NCBI GenBank assembly: GCA_030847615.1
Contig: JAUMIR010000003.1
Location: 61,861,001 to 61,925,000 of the forward strand
Direction: 5' to 3'
DNA: 64,000 nt
Origin: Gambelia wislizenii
Lineage: Eukaryota; Chordata; Lepidosauria; Squamata; Crotaphytidae
The position numbers and the translations under genes are program-made. This document shows positions 21,850 through 33,780 of the stretch, one piece after another. Under the pieces are notes generated by a model that made no database searches, was not told the DNA's origin, and saw only the letters and a list, made by a program, of their open reading frames with translations. Position 1 is the first letter of the stretch; each line of letters begins with the position of its first letter.

Positions 21850-22112
21850 ATTTGACTCCTGTATCCATGGGGATTCAGTTCTCAGAGTTACTGTGGGTAC
21901 TGGAAACCATGGGTAACAGTGAACCCTATTAAAATAAATGACTTCTGATGAAAACATACCATAGATTTGCATTGAAGGACCTAGAAGATGCCTCGAGAGG
22001 ATATCTCTTGAGGCATTTTCCAGCTTGACTCAATGATATGTTTCCCTATTTTGTGTCCTGCAGATAATTGAAACCATGGATATTGGTTCCACAGATACAG
22101 GGGTAAGACTAT
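21850..22112. mobile_element. Tigger-like (pogo) MITE relic
   Basis: CCTGTATCCATGGGGATTCAG on the left is mirrored by ATATTGGTTCCACAGATACAGG on the right. This is the ATCC(A/G)TGG-type terminal sequence of Tigger-related elements. The interior is AT-rich and non-coding. The ends are diverged, so the borders are approximate. Confidence 0.45.
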
Positions 22113-23325
22113 ATTGCCTCCCTGCCCACAAGGGCTCCTGAGGTGATACAAAACAAGTAAGAGCAATTAAAACAGTACAAAAATTTTTAAAAATTAAAAA
22201 CATGTAATTACTATATTAGTTTGCAGATGTAACCAGGCATATACTGTATTACATACTACATATTATTACTCTGAAATAGAATAAGAGTCAATGCTACTAA
22301 GGTGAAGCATATTTCATTTTCACCAGGGAAGGGAACCTTCTGTGTACAGTATGCCATATTGTTTGTCCTTAAATTCTGGGTCAGCTATCTAGGCTGTTGA
22401 ATTCTGTCCTTGCATTGCAGTGAAGCAGTTTCATGTCACAGTCATAAATTAAACATTTTACTAGGCTACGTATAATGTTTAAAATATCCCCTAGGCATGG
22501 AATTCCTAAATATAACTGCAACTTAACATGTGCTACTCTGTCCTGCAAAAGTGATTTCCAGCTTTATCATCCCATCACCAGCAGCTTTTCAGCATCTTGA
22601 CTTCCTGAATTAGATTTGGCTGTCCTTTTTCCATCTAAGAGACACCACTTCTGATCTCTGCCATTTAGTATATTTATATAGGTTTATCACTGATTTCCAG
22701 CTTTTATAAAAAGCATATGACAAATATTTAAATGAAACAACCCTTAAATCCATAGTTTATATAATCTTGAGGATTTAGAAGATGGTTCAAAAAGAGGACG
22801 AAAATAGAATACATTCCATCTTGCTATCTAAGTACGGGTGAAATAATTTAATAGTGATGCTGCTTAATTATGAAGGCAGGCCAGAAGTGAGCATTTATGA
22901 TGAATCAGAATCCATTTGAAATTTGGCTGGGCTCCTAAATATGCTTGGACCATTTTGAGCTGTATGTTCTTTCCCTTACCACCACCCCTTTATTAGGCCT
23001 GAAAACCTTACCAATAGAAAGTTCCAAGTGAAAGGATGCTTGGAAATTGTAGTTTGATATTTCTTCTGCACCCTTAGTAAGGGAGTCATTATTTAGCCCT
23101 GAGAAGAGAGCTGAAATCTCTTATTGGCTGGACTTTGGAGTATACTGAAAGTCGCTAGAACTTCCCTGGAATTCATGGATTGCAGAGAACATGGGGTAAG
23201 GATTTGCATGTTGTTGAGGACTACCCATGCTGAGTAGAAATGATGGCCAATTTCAGAAATAGGTAATTTGGAGCACTAACATCCCCACACCCCACAATTT
23301 AGAAAGTTTTGCTACATTATAAGCG
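22113..23325. other. Unassigned AT-rich stretch
   Basis: No recognised repeat or coding sequence. Confidence 0.4.
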
Positions 23326-23329
23326 GGGA

Positions 23330-23445
23330 GTTCAGCGTGTGTGCTGACTGACTTTGGGCGACCTCATGAATTTCATAGGGTAAAGAATACTCAGGTGGTT
23401 TTGCCAGTTCCTGCCTCTGAAATATAGCCAACAGCACCTGACAAC
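23330..23445 (-). mobile_element. Sauria-type SINE tail, reverse
   Basis: CATGAATTTCATAGGGT, then AGAATACTCAGGTGGTTTTG, then CTCTGAAATATAGCC matches, inverted, the tail of the 5S-headed SINE at 52191. The head is missing. Confidence 0.7.
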
Positions 23446-24606
23446 TTCAAAAATTCAAGCTCAGGTCATAAGTTCCTTGTCTGCCAGCCTAGCCTACCTA
23501 GGCCCCTCCTGTCCTGTGCAAAATTACCTGGGTTGAAGGGGTGGGTGCACTGGTGGCTGGGAAAACATACTGTTTCCAATTTTCTGTCCCACCCACTATC
23601 CCCTAATTGCACTGGAAAGTGGAAGAGGCAAGTGTCAGGAAGGACAGGGGTCACATTTCCCAAGTGTGGCTTTTTCAGATACGGTACTTCTATGAAGAAA
23701 AATAAGTTACCAAGAAACCAGAAGAGAAGAATTCACAGAGAGCTGAACTGAGGGCAGCTTTATCATGGCTAGTTACAAATAGATTTGTGGAGGGTTTAGA
23801 GATGTGAAGTCCCAGAACAAAACTGGAAAAATTCAGGAAAAAAAGTCCCCCCGCCCATTTTTTCCTTGAAGCCTTTTTTGTTCTTTTCCAAAAAATTGAA
23901 AAAACGAAGATCGATTATGGAACATTTTATTTTAGCATGATGAATAAAATCTTTAAGACAATAAAATCCTTAATATACCAATTGTGATAATTTTATGCCA
24001 AATCAAATTGCACATAGTCATATTTTATGTTCCTAAAGTAACACAGTGATTTTCAATCAGTAAAAAGTGCTGATGTTGCATTTTTTCAATTTTTCCAAAA
24101 ATTACCATTTTTTTCTGAAAAAAACCTGTTTTTTTCTATGGCTTCAAAATTTCTGGAAATTTTACATCTCTAAGAGGGTTCAATATGGTGGCTCCTGTTT
24201 CTTAAAAAAAAACTTGATCCTCATGTAAACATGTTTCTACCTGTAATTTACATACTATGTAAAGATTCTTTTATCAACCTGTGTTTAAAACAGAGTCACA
24301 AGTACAATGTTGTGTCCCTAGGTATTCTCAAACTGGAAAATGGTGATAGACCAATCTTAGTTGTATTCTGCCCAAGGTATACAAAAGCAGGATCTAATTT
24401 GAGCAAGGCCTCTAGTTCTTATTTTCTAGTCTACTTTCCTTCTCCCCCCCCCCCCCCCGATTGATAGAACTGCATGCCCGGGGTGTTAAAGGAAGAGAGC
24501 AGGGAAGAAGAGGAAAAACCAAAGCCCAAAAAGCAGCAAAAATTAAGAACTCCCCTTGTGACTTTGATCCTCTCTAGTAGAAGCTTTTGAGCATGCTTAG
24601 TGCCTG
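23446..24606. other. Unassigned AT-rich stretch with a C-run
   Basis: No gene or repeat family recognised. A homopolymer of about 15 C lies at 24444-24458. The T/A-rich segment at 23820-24170 has AAAAA/TTTTT blocks without a clear hairpin. Confidence 0.4.
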
Positions 24607-24608
24607 TA

Positions 24609-24821
24609 CAGTTGTCCCTTCACATTCGCTGAGGTTTGGTTCCAGGACTCCCCATGAATACCCAAGTCCCATTATATGCAATGGCATAGCAAAATGGTGT
24701 CCCTTATATAAGATGGCAAAATCAAGCTTTGCTTTTTGGATTATTATTTTTTAAGAATATTTTCAAGCCATGAATACTTACATCCGTGAATGCCAAATCT
24801 GCAAATATGGAGGGACAACTG
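24609..24821. mobile_element. Tigger-like MITE with TA target duplication
   Basis: CAGTTGTCCCTTCACATT on the left is mirrored by ATATGGAGGGACAACTG on the right, each end flanked by TA, as expected for the Tc1/mariner/pogo group. The interior has GGTTTGGTTCCAGGACTCCC and a TTATATAAGATGG-type block resembling Tigger relatives. At 213 bp it is non-autonomous. A close sister copy lies at 36864-37094. Confidence 0.82.
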
Positions 24822-24823
24822 TA

Positions 24824-25983
24824 TTTTTGAACGAACCCTAGGAAATGTAGTTCTTGATATGTTGTAACATGTAAGACAGGAGGAGTGCAATTCTCAGAGT
24901 TCCAGTGTTTCTGCCCAAGGATTTTATATCTCTGAAGCGAGATGCGTAGTTTTGGCCCATTACTAATGCCTGGGATCGAAAGCATTTGCTTAGTGTAACA
25001 GGAGTGTGCGACTCTCATATTGGTGGACTGCAAGTCCTGTACACCCTAGTCAGAATAGCTAAAGATAAGGAATACTGTGATTTACAGTCTAACAACATCT
25101 GGAGAAGTATTTGGCTTCCACCCCCGTTTATAACAAAAGAATTCTTTATGATCCATTCCCTCTGTCTCTTTGCTCTCAATTATTGTTAGTTAATTACTGA
25201 GTTTAATTTGGTGACTAATGAGTTCTGCTTGCTATGAGGCAGAAAACATTTCATTGTTTCAGTGGCTATTTGCATTCAAGGGAAAATAAAATTGAGTGTC
25301 ACCCTCTTTCCCTAGAGACTTTCCGTCAGCAATCAAACTCACACAAGATTTTAATAGTACTTTAAACTGTAAACTTGAAAAAGATTTTGAGCCCCATATG
25401 GTAGATATATTTTTTGGTATGTTTCAAATAATAATTTTTACATGGTGAAAATGTCTTCATTGAACTTTGGCATGAAGGGGAGAAAAAGATGCACATTCTT
25501 CAAATCCATTCAATTCCAATTTTTTTCAGGATGTAGCACTAATTAAATTTGGGCCTAATTAAATATGATATTAAACATGGATTTGAAAGATTTACTTGGC
25601 ACTGCCATCTTTATTTTAAAGGCAAAGAACCCAACTGATAGAGGAGAAGCAATTGTACCATAAGCACTGTAGAAGAAAATGGTTTTTCAGCATCCCCATC
25701 CCACCTGGTAGACTTCTCTGCATACTTGCTGCTGGCAGGCTCCAAAGACAGGACAATGCTGAAACATGCTACTGTGGCCAGCTGAATGAGCACAGGGAGG
25801 AAAAATTGCCCCTCTACTTTTGCAGTTGCCTGCCCCTGGTTTATATACTCCCACATTCTCACTCCCAAACTCTCTCACACACACATGGTCTTTCTCTCAC
25901 ACACCCACAGTCACACAACGCACATGTGCACATCCTTGCAATAATAATATATACACACAATAATATGTATACCCACACATAAT
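24824..25983. other. Unassigned AT-rich stretch
   Basis: No supported gene. A CA-rich microsatellite-like tract (ACACAC and TCTCACAC units) lies at about 25855-25980. Confidence 0.4.
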
Positions 25984-26132
25984 TATAATAATAGCAATAG
26001 GATTTATATTGTATACCGCTTATCAGTGCAAAGCACTCCCTAAGCGGTTTACAGTGTGTAAGCTAATTGTCCCCAACAAGCTGGGTACTCATTTTACCAA
26101 CCTACAGAAGGATAGAAGGCTGAGTCTGGTGG
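25984..26132 (-). mobile_element. tRNA-headed SINE tail, reverse
   Basis: TATACCGCTTATCAGTGCAA, AAGCGGTTTACA and CAAGCTGGGTACTCATTTTA match, inverted, the 3' half of the SINE at 27141. The matching head may be the one at 26588-26682, with about 455 bp of unrelated sequence in between. Confidence 0.6.
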
Positions 26133-26587
26133 GGGGATGATAGGATACTCAATCCCCAGCAGAAGCCAAAAAAATATCTCAGCAGACTCAGCAGCAACCC
26201 ATTCCCAAGAATACTCACACACAGAGTGTTGTCATCCAAACAAACAGGAGGCACTTCATCTTCAAGCTCAAGGCAGTTGCAATATGTACAGATATAAACA
26301 GCAGACAGACAAACTGCTTCGCCAGACATCAAAGTATTTCAAGAGAAAGAATGCTCTGAACTGATCTTATACATTATTTTATACAGATTTACAGGGCATT
26401 GGCTCCCTCAACCACATGGGTGCATTACATCAGATTTTGCACTCCAGACTATCCTGAAACTATACCCTGCAGTAGCCTTCTTGCGCAGCTGTGGACTCAA
26501 GGCTAGCATGACTTGGCACTTCCTTGGCCATGGCTAGCATGACTTAGCAGATGTCTGACCATTTTCTATGGAGTTCAGTCTCTTACT

Positions 26588-26682
26588 CCTGACAGAGTCC
26601 ACTTTGGAGCCTTATGGGATCAAACTCTCAGTGTTGTGACTGCAGTACCAGCATTTAATCACTGAGCCACCAGGGCTCCTTA
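26588..26682 (-). mobile_element. tRNA-like SINE head, reverse
   Basis: On the minus strand it reads GGAGCCCTGGTGGCTCAGTG, then ATGCTGGTACTGCAGTCAC, then a B-box-like TTTGATCCC. It is the same head type as at 27141 and 32795. Confidence 0.7.
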
Positions 26683-27140
26683 ATATAAACAACAACAATA
26701 ATAATATACACACAGAGACACACACCATGCAGACATTCTGACCCAGGAACAATCGTCTTCTTGCACTGCAGTCATATTTTTTTAAAAAATCTGCACTGGT
26801 GACATGACATATTTTTTATCATTTCTATCCTGGAAGGTAGGCAGTCTTCACTGCTTGCAAATGGAAACGGTAGTCCTTCCATCTCTCCCCCAGCAGTGAC
26901 CACTTCCAGTGTAGGCTTTAAAAAAGCCTAATTGCTGTGTGGGGAAGGGAGGTACAAAGGGTGGCCCGTAGACCAGAGTCTCCCTACTCTTTCTCAAGCT
27001 ATGAGATGCCTTGACAGAAACTTTTACCCCAACCCAGCTTGTTGCAGCTGCAGTTACTCTGCAGTGAATGAAACATAGCTCTTCATGTTCTCTGCTTAAG
27101 TGTTGAAGCTGCACACTGAACTCAAATTTTGGTTCCAGCA

Positions 27141-27407
27141 GGGAGCCCTGGTGGCGCAGTGGTTAAATGCCAGTACTGCAAGCCACCACATTGTAAGTTC
27201 GATTCCAGCGGGCTCCAAGGTTCACTCAGCCTTCCATCCTTTCGTAAGTTGGTAAAATGACTACCCGGCTTGTGGGGGCAATTAGCTAACACACATTGGA
27301 AACTGTTGAATGCAGTTTAGATGTGTAAATAGCTATTGCTTAAAAAACAATTTGTAAGCTGCTCTGATAGCCTTGTGGCTGAAGAGTGGGGTATAAATAA
27401 ATAAATA
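27141..27407 (+). mobile_element. Complete tRNA-headed SINE with LINE-like tail
   Basis: The head GGGAGCCCTGGTGGCGCAGT supplies the A box and GTTCGATTCCAGC the B box of a Pol III promoter. A middle part with CTTCCATCC follows, then AGCTAACACACATTGG, then TGTAAGCTGCTCTGATAGCC and GGGGTATAAATAAATAAATA. The end resembles L2/CR1-type LINE tails, which would let a LINE RT copy it. This is the best copy in the window; others are at 5560, 25984/26588 and 32512. Confidence 0.88.
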
Positions 27408-28735
27408 GGGTCAAGCTTTGTTAAGAATGAAGTCACTGACTTCCTGGTTCTTCAAGGGCCTCCTGTTCAAATGTTGTAATGTTTATATGTTTCAGAGGGG
27501 CATGCACACTCCCAGAAGTTACTCTTTCTAAAGCACACACAGGCCATTGTGGGAATGAGACTGAAACAAGCTGTGAATAGCAGCAGCTAATCTCACCTAC
27601 CCAACATGACCCACTGTGCTGTTCACAATGTAAAAGGTGTTTGTGTATGTGGTTTATTTCAAATGTTACAGTTCTGGCAGGTAGACAGTACGAGTTTGCA
27701 ATGGGTTAAGTGTGAGGCTGCTTCCAGTATGCATTTGAACTGTCTTGAGCATTCAGGCTGAAAAGAGAAAAACATGGGTGTGAATGCTTACTGATGTTAG
27801 GGAGCTTGAGACACTGAAAGCATTTTAAGAGCCCCTTGAGTCCTTTCACACGCATGGAATAGAACATAGAGTTTAGCCATTGAGTGTCTCTTGCCCAGCT
27901 TCTCTGTCACCCTTAGTGCTTGCTAGCTAGTATTTTCATGGATTCCTGGTGGTGTTTTACATTTCTTGCTTTATTTGACGGCTGATGTTAAGCCCACTGG
28001 AAGTAGGCCATCAGCTTAATTTTGGTCTTGTCAGAAAAGACCGTTTAATGGAATTGAATGACACAGTTACATTTAATTATTGCAGACAGATTTCAATGTG
28101 AAATGCTAACAACGTTTGCTGACAAAATATTTTCTGCAGTGAAGTTTAAGTGGTGTGTTCTGAGGCTCTTGACACAACCAGTCCCTGGAGAATAAACAAC
28201 TCTGGGCTTGTTCAGACACCGCTTCCAAAAAAGAAGTGTCAATGCAATAACAGGACATGCAGGCCTCCAGCTTGGGCTCACCCTTTTTTTCACTTACTAA
28301 CACATGTAGAACATCACATTCAGAGCAGGTGGAACAATGCTGTCTTTTAGACCCTCTGATCTTCTCCAAGATTGAAAAGTGCACAAAAGTTGGGGGTGGA
28401 TTGCAGTCAGGATGGGAAAATCCATCAGTTTCTCTTCCTAATGCAGTTTATTTTTTAAAAAATATCAGATTCTGCTCAGTGCCAAAAGGGAGAGGCTAAT
28501 GGGCATGATCCTCAAAGCACTGATTGAATGTGTGAGAGGGAGCTCTTGAGACTTCTGAGACTTACAAGATGTTTGGTGACTCTGCTAGAGAGGCAGTCAT
28601 GTCACAGTTTAAAGTTAGTGTTCACATATATGAACAGTATGCCTAAGAAAACCCTATAAAATCCATGGAGTCATCATAAGTCCACAAGTAACTTGAACAC
28701 ATATACCACATATGAGGTGTATCCCCCAACACAAT
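27408..28735. other. Mostly unassigned non-coding stretch
   Basis: No coding sequence supported. A Sauria-type tail fragment lies at about 28636-28700 (GCCTAAGAAAACCCTATAAA, then ATCATAAGTCC). Confidence 0.4.
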
Positions 28736-28744
28736 ACAACACTT

Positions 28745-29560
28745 TAAAAAGACGGGGTTGACATTGAAGCAGCTGATTTCCCAAACAACCTCAAACCATG
28801 TCCTGTTAGGTTTTATATGTTAACTAAAATTCATAAACCAAATAACCCAGAGCATCCCATTGTTTCTGGTAACAAGAGAGTCACAGAGGGAATCTCACTA
28901 TGTATTGATTTGCATCTACAGCTTATGGTTCAAAAGTCTTTCATTGCATACTAAAGGCCAAGGATTTTTTTAAAAAATAAAAGTAGTAGCCTTAAATAGA
29001 CACCTTACATTCAACAATGACACCATATGCCTAACAGCTGATTTCACATTATTTTATACCAACATACTGCCTAATGATAGCATTCAGACTCTTACTGAAT
29101 TCCTAAACTTCAAAACCAGCAAAACATTTTGTGTAGAAGTTATTACTACTTTCCTGACATGGGTCCTCACATGCAGTGATTATATAGTTAGCAAAAATAC
29201 ATTACCTTAGAAAGCACAGCAGTTGGCACATTCATAAATCCATTGTATACTAATGTATGGGTAAACTAGAGCAAGCCATACCCACGGTGTGTCCAACATG
29301 GCTATATTTCCAGTAGAAATCCCACTTGTATGGTGGAGATGCACTGATGTCATTTTCATGATATGGACCAGTGGCTGAGAAAGTTTGGAATACTTTACAA
29401 ACTAAACCAACTCTGTTCATTCTGTTATTAAATTCACCCACAACAGTATCCTTGAAAATCTGCAAATCCCTTTCCTCTATCTTCCTCTAATCATCAGACA
29501 TAAGTTACAGATCTGTTTTGTAAACCAATAGAGATTCATATGGATTTGAACTGGAGTTCC
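28745..29560 (+). pseudogene. Penelope-like element reverse transcriptase remnant
   Basis: Frames on the + strand give FYMLTKIHKPNNPEHPIVSG and IDLHLQLMVQ (about 28811-28935), then TEFLNFKTSKTFCVEV (29090-29140), then FMIWTSG followed by ESLEYFTN (about 29350-29400), then DLFCKPIE (about 29515-29535). In order these match the RT fingers, the segment before the catalytic palm, the strand after the aspartate pair, and the thumb of Penelope-like RTs. The aspartate pair reads TDV instead of a D-D motif. Several stops and frameshifts occur. The element continues at 30640 after a SINE-containing gap. Confidence 0.78.
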
Positions 29561-29599
29561 TGTCATCCCACATCTATCTATCTATTACTCCCAATATAT

Positions 29600-29755
29600 A
29601 TACTTTGGTGTGTGCATGTGTGCATCACCTGTCAACTTACAGCAATCCCATGAATTTCATAAAGTTTTCTTATACAAGGAATACTCAGAGGTGGTTTTGC
29701 CTGTTTCTTCCTCTGAAATATAGCCTACAGCACCTGGTATTCATAGTCAGGGTTA
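29600..29755 (-). mobile_element. Sauria-type SINE tail, reverse, inside Penelope relic
   Basis: CCATGAATTTCATAAAG, GAATACTCAGAGGTGGTTTT and CCTCTGAAATATAGCCTACA match the inverted 5S-headed SINE tail. It separates the RT part of the Penelope-like relic from its endonuclease part. Confidence 0.75.
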
Positions 29756-29759
29756 ATGT

Positions 29760-30640
29760 AGTATGTGGGGAAATAATCATTGTAATGTAAAAGCAATCTT
29801 GCGTACCTCATTCACATCCTAAGATAAGTCTAGGAATTTTTCCCTGCATGCTTCTGTTCTCCCAAACTCCATTTCTCTTATTTCACTGGGTACTTCCAGC
29901 CAACTGGAGTGCTGGGTCATTCAACACATGACCTAATTTAAATTTTATTGTTCTTTGAGAGACTCTTTTAAGTTAGAGTCTCCATGTGGCTCCATCTCTC
30001 TTTGTCCTTGCCATGGTGTCCTAGCCATGCTGCTGCTACGAAATCATGCCATGATGTTTGTTTTTCAAATCACCATGTAGCCTCTACCGCTAAAGGCTGG
30101 GTGAGTCTTTCTACCCTAAATCCTCCTAGTTAGTTAGGAACCCTTTTTAAAGTTTGTTTTAGTATGTAGATTGAGATTGATATACCTTCAGTAAACTTTT
30201 GATTTTCATTTTAAACTGACTCCTTTGTTTTTGTAATGAGTCTAATTCACTGGGTGATCAGATCAGACCACAGACCTCAGAATACACTTTTAAATGTTAA
30301 TTGAGCTTGTCTGTTAGTCAGCATTCTTAAGCGTCACTCTGCATCACTTTGAAAGTAAATGATTTTAACTCCTTTTTTTAAAAGAAGATATATTTATTGC
30401 TTTTTAAAAGGACTAGATTCCTGGAATTTTTTAATACATTTTTATTTTTTTGACTCATTCCTCCTACATTGAAATGTATATGTACTGTATATGCAACAAT
30501 AATGCTATTTACCAACCAAGAAGCTGGTGACTACACCACCTCTTTAAAGGTAATATCCATCTTTTATATTGAGCACAATAACTATTGGGTTGCTATATTG
30601 ACTAGAGAATGTATCCTCTACAAAAAAACAAGGCAGTAAA
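29760..30640. other. Unassigned sequence within the Penelope region
   Basis: No motif recognised. It is AT-rich and may be host sequence or another insertion in the element. Confidence 0.4.
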
Positions 30641-30644
30641 AATG

Positions 30645-31370
30645 GGAACAGTTGTATGTCTTTTGTGTTTGATTTCTACCCAACATCTCCCAATTACCAC
30701 TTAGCAATCAAAGAAAGCTACCACTTGATAACTAATTCACCACATCATGCTAAATCTATTAATAAACCTCCTATCATTGCTTTCTGTCAACCATGTACTC
30801 TAAAGATGCTGCTGGTGAGAGCTGTAATAAAAACAACTGAAAATCCTAGATCATAGCATGTGTGCATATCTGCATGAAACAACTTTTGAAAGCACTGGGA
30901 AAATCTGTCAAATTAAACAGAACATGACTTGTAATTCCACCAATGTCATATTTATGATTGAATGCCAACACCCCAGATGCAACATGCAGTGCGTGGGGAA
31001 AACCATCACTGATCTTTGTACAAGATTCAGGAAGCTGAATCAACAATCACCATCAAAAAGTTGGAACAATGTGTTACAAAACATTTCAGTTCTGAGGGAT
31101 ACAGTGTGTCCAACATGGCTATATTTCCAGTAGAAATACCTGGTGATCCAACCATGCTTGAGAAGCAAGAAAAACTTTAGATCTACAGACTTGACATCTT
31201 GATGCCTCATGGCCTTAATTTAAAGGACAATATCACTCTTACCTCCAACACCATCCTCTGAATTCCATGCCTAGACCCTGGGAATTCTGTAATTGCCAAT
31301 GGATGCTATTTATCGCTTCCATTCCAACAGACATCACTGAGAAAGGTGGAATCCAAAATGTCTGATCCTT
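30645..31370 (+). pseudogene. Penelope-like element C-terminal part with GIY-YIG endonuclease
   Basis: The frame 30656-30856 gives SPHHAKSINKPPIIAFCQP followed by LLVRAVI, the linker block of Penelope-like proteins. The frame 30858-31133 gives CNSTNVIFMIECQHPRC followed by CVGKTITDLCTRF. This matches the GIY-YIG core in which NVIYxIxC and YxGxT define the two strands; here YVGKT has become CVGKT. Downstream the frame shifts and reads VSNMAIFPVEIPGDP and LDILMPHGLN, the terminal block. GIY-YIG nucleases nick target DNA for reverse transcription. Stops and a frameshift make it inactive. Confidence 0.8.
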
Positions 31371-31395
31371 TTTATAAACCACCTTATTTCAGTAA

Positions 31396-31819
31396 TCTAT
31401 ATATATAATTCTCTTGGGTATGTTGCCTTTCCCTGTGTGCTAATAGTCTCCTCAGGAAACACACCCTACCAATCACCACTTACATGTAAATTCCCTCTCC
31501 ACCTCACAATCCACTCCTGCCACTCAGTCTGTGGCCCAGATTGGGACCCAGACAGTAAATTGGAGGCGGCAATGGGCAGTCAACTGGTGACGATGGGTTG
31601 CCCATGACAGGACCCTGGCAGTTAACTGGTGGTGGTAGCCACAGCAGCAGCAGGGCAACAGAGCAAGTCACTCTCAGTAATTCCAGGAAGAGTGTGGAAT
31701 GCTGAGAAGGGGGAGGAGGAATTTAAAAATCCACTGGCCTACCTTACAGGGTTGTCGTGAGGTCTACCGGGCATTTTGGGGAGAGTTTTTTAATGGCATG
31801 TTACACCTGGTACAGCTAG
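31396..31819 (+). mobile_element. Non-autonomous Helitron-like element, copy B
   Basis: This is the cleanest copy of the family. It starts TCTATATATATAATTCTC after a host A, and ends GGTACAGCTAG before a host T, so insertion is between A and T. It carries ATTGG-type, CAGTTAACTGG and GCCCAGATTGGGACCC blocks shared with copies A and C. No coding. Confidence 0.62.
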
Positions 31820-32121
31820 TTTTATTAAATCTACTTCAGTTTTATAGTATCCCTCTGGGATTCAGGTTCTACCTGAAAACAGTGTTGTTCAGTTGCTTTT
31901 TTTCAATTGTGTGTATGTGTATGCATAGTAAATAAGGCTTTATTGTTCAGTACAGAATATTCTCCTGTAGATTGTGAAGGTGCTACTTAGATGAAATAGT
32001 TTGTCAGAACAGAATATATACTGATAGCCAGGGGCAAGTGTATCTTTATTTTCAAAGCACCCAGTCCCATTGATTTTCATGCTTCGAGGGTTTGGGAAAG
32101 TTAATAAAGTTGCGCTCTCTC

Positions 32122-32183
32122 TAGATAGATAGATAGATAGATAGATGGATTAGATAGATAGATGAGAGAGAGAGAGAGAGAGA
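32122..32183. repeat. Compound (GATA)n-(GA)n microsatellite
   Basis: About ten GATA units with one TTAG interruption are followed by about nine GA units. Confidence 0.9.
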
Positions 32184-32202
32184 AACATTAGAAGTAGATT
32201 TT

Positions 32203-32945
32203 CCTTGGGGTTTTTATGGGCTGTGAGGCCGTGTTCTAGAATAGTTTCTTTCTGATGTTTTGCCTGCATCTGTGGCTGGCATCTTCAGAGAATGGTTGGG
32301 TGTGTGGGGGTATATACTGTGAAGCCCTGTTGGGGAGGATATGCAAATTTGTGTATTTGAATTTCCAGCAGATAATGGACCATTAACCAACCATTAGCCA
32401 AACAGACACTAATCCTCCTTGCTTATCTCCACCCAGAATGGCATATATTCACCCAGAAACTAGCCATTCAAATACACAAATTTACATATCCTCCCAACAG
32501 GGCTTTTAATTTAATTAATTTATTTATTTATACCCCGCTCTTCAGCCACAAGGCTATCAGAGCGGCTTACAAATTGTTTTTTTAAGCAATAGCTATTTAC
32601 ACATCTATACTGCATTAAACAGTTTCCAGTGTGTGTTAGCTAATTAGCTAATTGCCCCCACAAGCTGGGTACTCAATTTACCGACCTTCGAAACGATGGA
32701 AGGCTGAGTGAACCTTGGAGCCCGCTGGAATTGAACTTGCAACGTGGTGGCTTGCAGTACTTTTAGCATTTTACCACTGCGCCACCAGGGCTCCCAGTAT
32801 ATAACCCCCTCACACACACACACACTCCTTCCCAACCTTTCTCTGAAGATGCCAGCCACAGATACAGGCGAAACGTCAGAAAGAAACTCTTCCAGAACAC
32901 AGCCTCACAACCTGGAAAAAAACCAAGGAAAATCTATGGATGCCA
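32203..32945. mobile_element. Long inverted repeat (foldback), right arm split by a SINE
   Basis: The left arm (32203-32365) runs GATTTTCCTTGGGG, GTGGCTGGCATCTTCAGAG, TATATACTG, GCCCTGTTGG. The right arm is the inverted copy: CCTCCCAACAGGGCTT, then (after the SINE) AGTATATA, CTCTGAAGATGCCAGCCAC, CCAAGGAAAATC. Arms are about 165 bp. The block CGAAACGTCAGAAAGAAACT in the right arm is familiar from Penelope-type termini, so this may be a pair of such ends; that link is unproven. Confidence 0.75.
32512..32795 (-). mobile_element. Complete tRNA-headed SINE, reverse
   Basis: On the plus strand it runs ATTTATTTATACCCCGCTC, then ATAGCTATTTACACATCTA, then CACTGCGCCACCAGGGCTCC, i.e. the reverse of 27141-27407. 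It interrupts the right arm of the foldback. Comparison with the left arm shows that a few bases of the target (around CAC) were lost at the insertion site. Confidence 0.88.
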
Positions 32946-33339
32946 GCCATGAAAGCCTTCGACTTCATATTAGGAGAAGTAATTCATATAATAAAACTTA
33001 CTTCTTTAAGACTGTCTAGCAAATGACTAAAACAAAAAAGACTCTAAAATAGAGTAAGTGAAAGTAGGGGAAAGCTGTTTATTAAATATAGTATAATCAG
33101 TCATTGCTATCTGTGGCATAAATGCTAGATAAATGCTAGTGCACAGCTGCAAAGACAAATCTTTCTGTGCATATTGCAGTTATAAGACAAATTCTTGTAC
33201 TTATTCATGCCCACAATTTCAGCTATTTCAAATGGGGTAACCATATTGGTCTGCTACAACAAAAGCCATGAAGAGTCCTGTAGTTTATTACAGCAGTCCT
33301 CAAGTATAATGATATTTAATTAAAAACTAAAGTCTGAAT

Positions 33340-33780
33340 CACTCAGGCCATCGTATTTCGTATTTCCAATTTCTATGTATGGTTGTGAAAGCTGTACAGT
33401 GAAGAAAGCTGATAAGATGAAAATCAACTCATTTGAAATGTGGTGCTGAGGAAAAGTTCTGTAGATACTATGGACTGCTAAAAAGACAAATGAATTCTTC
33501 TTAGAGCAAATCAAGTCTGAACTCTTAATAGAAGCCAAGATTACTAAACTGAGGTTGTTCTTCTTTGGATATGTCATGAGACAACACGACTCATATAAAA
33601 AAAAAATGATAATGTTTGGTAAAGTGGAAGGCAGTAGGAAAAGAGGGAGACCACAGCAGGTGGATTGATTTACTCAATGCAGCCACAAGTTTGAGTTTGC
33701 AAGACCCAAACAGGGCAGTTGATGACCAAGGGTTTTGGGGGTTTCTTATCCATAAGATGAAGTCAACTTGATAGCAAAAA
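33340..33780 (+). pseudogene. RTE-BovB-like LINE RT C-terminal fragment
   Basis: The + strand reads YGCESCTVKKADKMKINSFE (33370-33430), then AKKTNEFFLEQIKSELL, then FFGYVMRQHDS, then GKVEGSRKRGRP (about 33620-33655). This series is typical of the thumb and C-terminal domain of RTE-BovB LINEs, which are abundant in squamates. Stops and an A-run frameshift near 33600 break the frame. Only the last ~150 codons remain; the 5' part was never inserted or has been lost. Confidence 0.75.

Noticed and set aside
25855..25980. Possible regulatory CA-rich element
   Set aside because: A degenerate CA/TC simple repeat with no flanking gene to regulate.
32122..32183. Possible satellite or origin
   Set aside because: It is an ordinary GATA/GA microsatellite.
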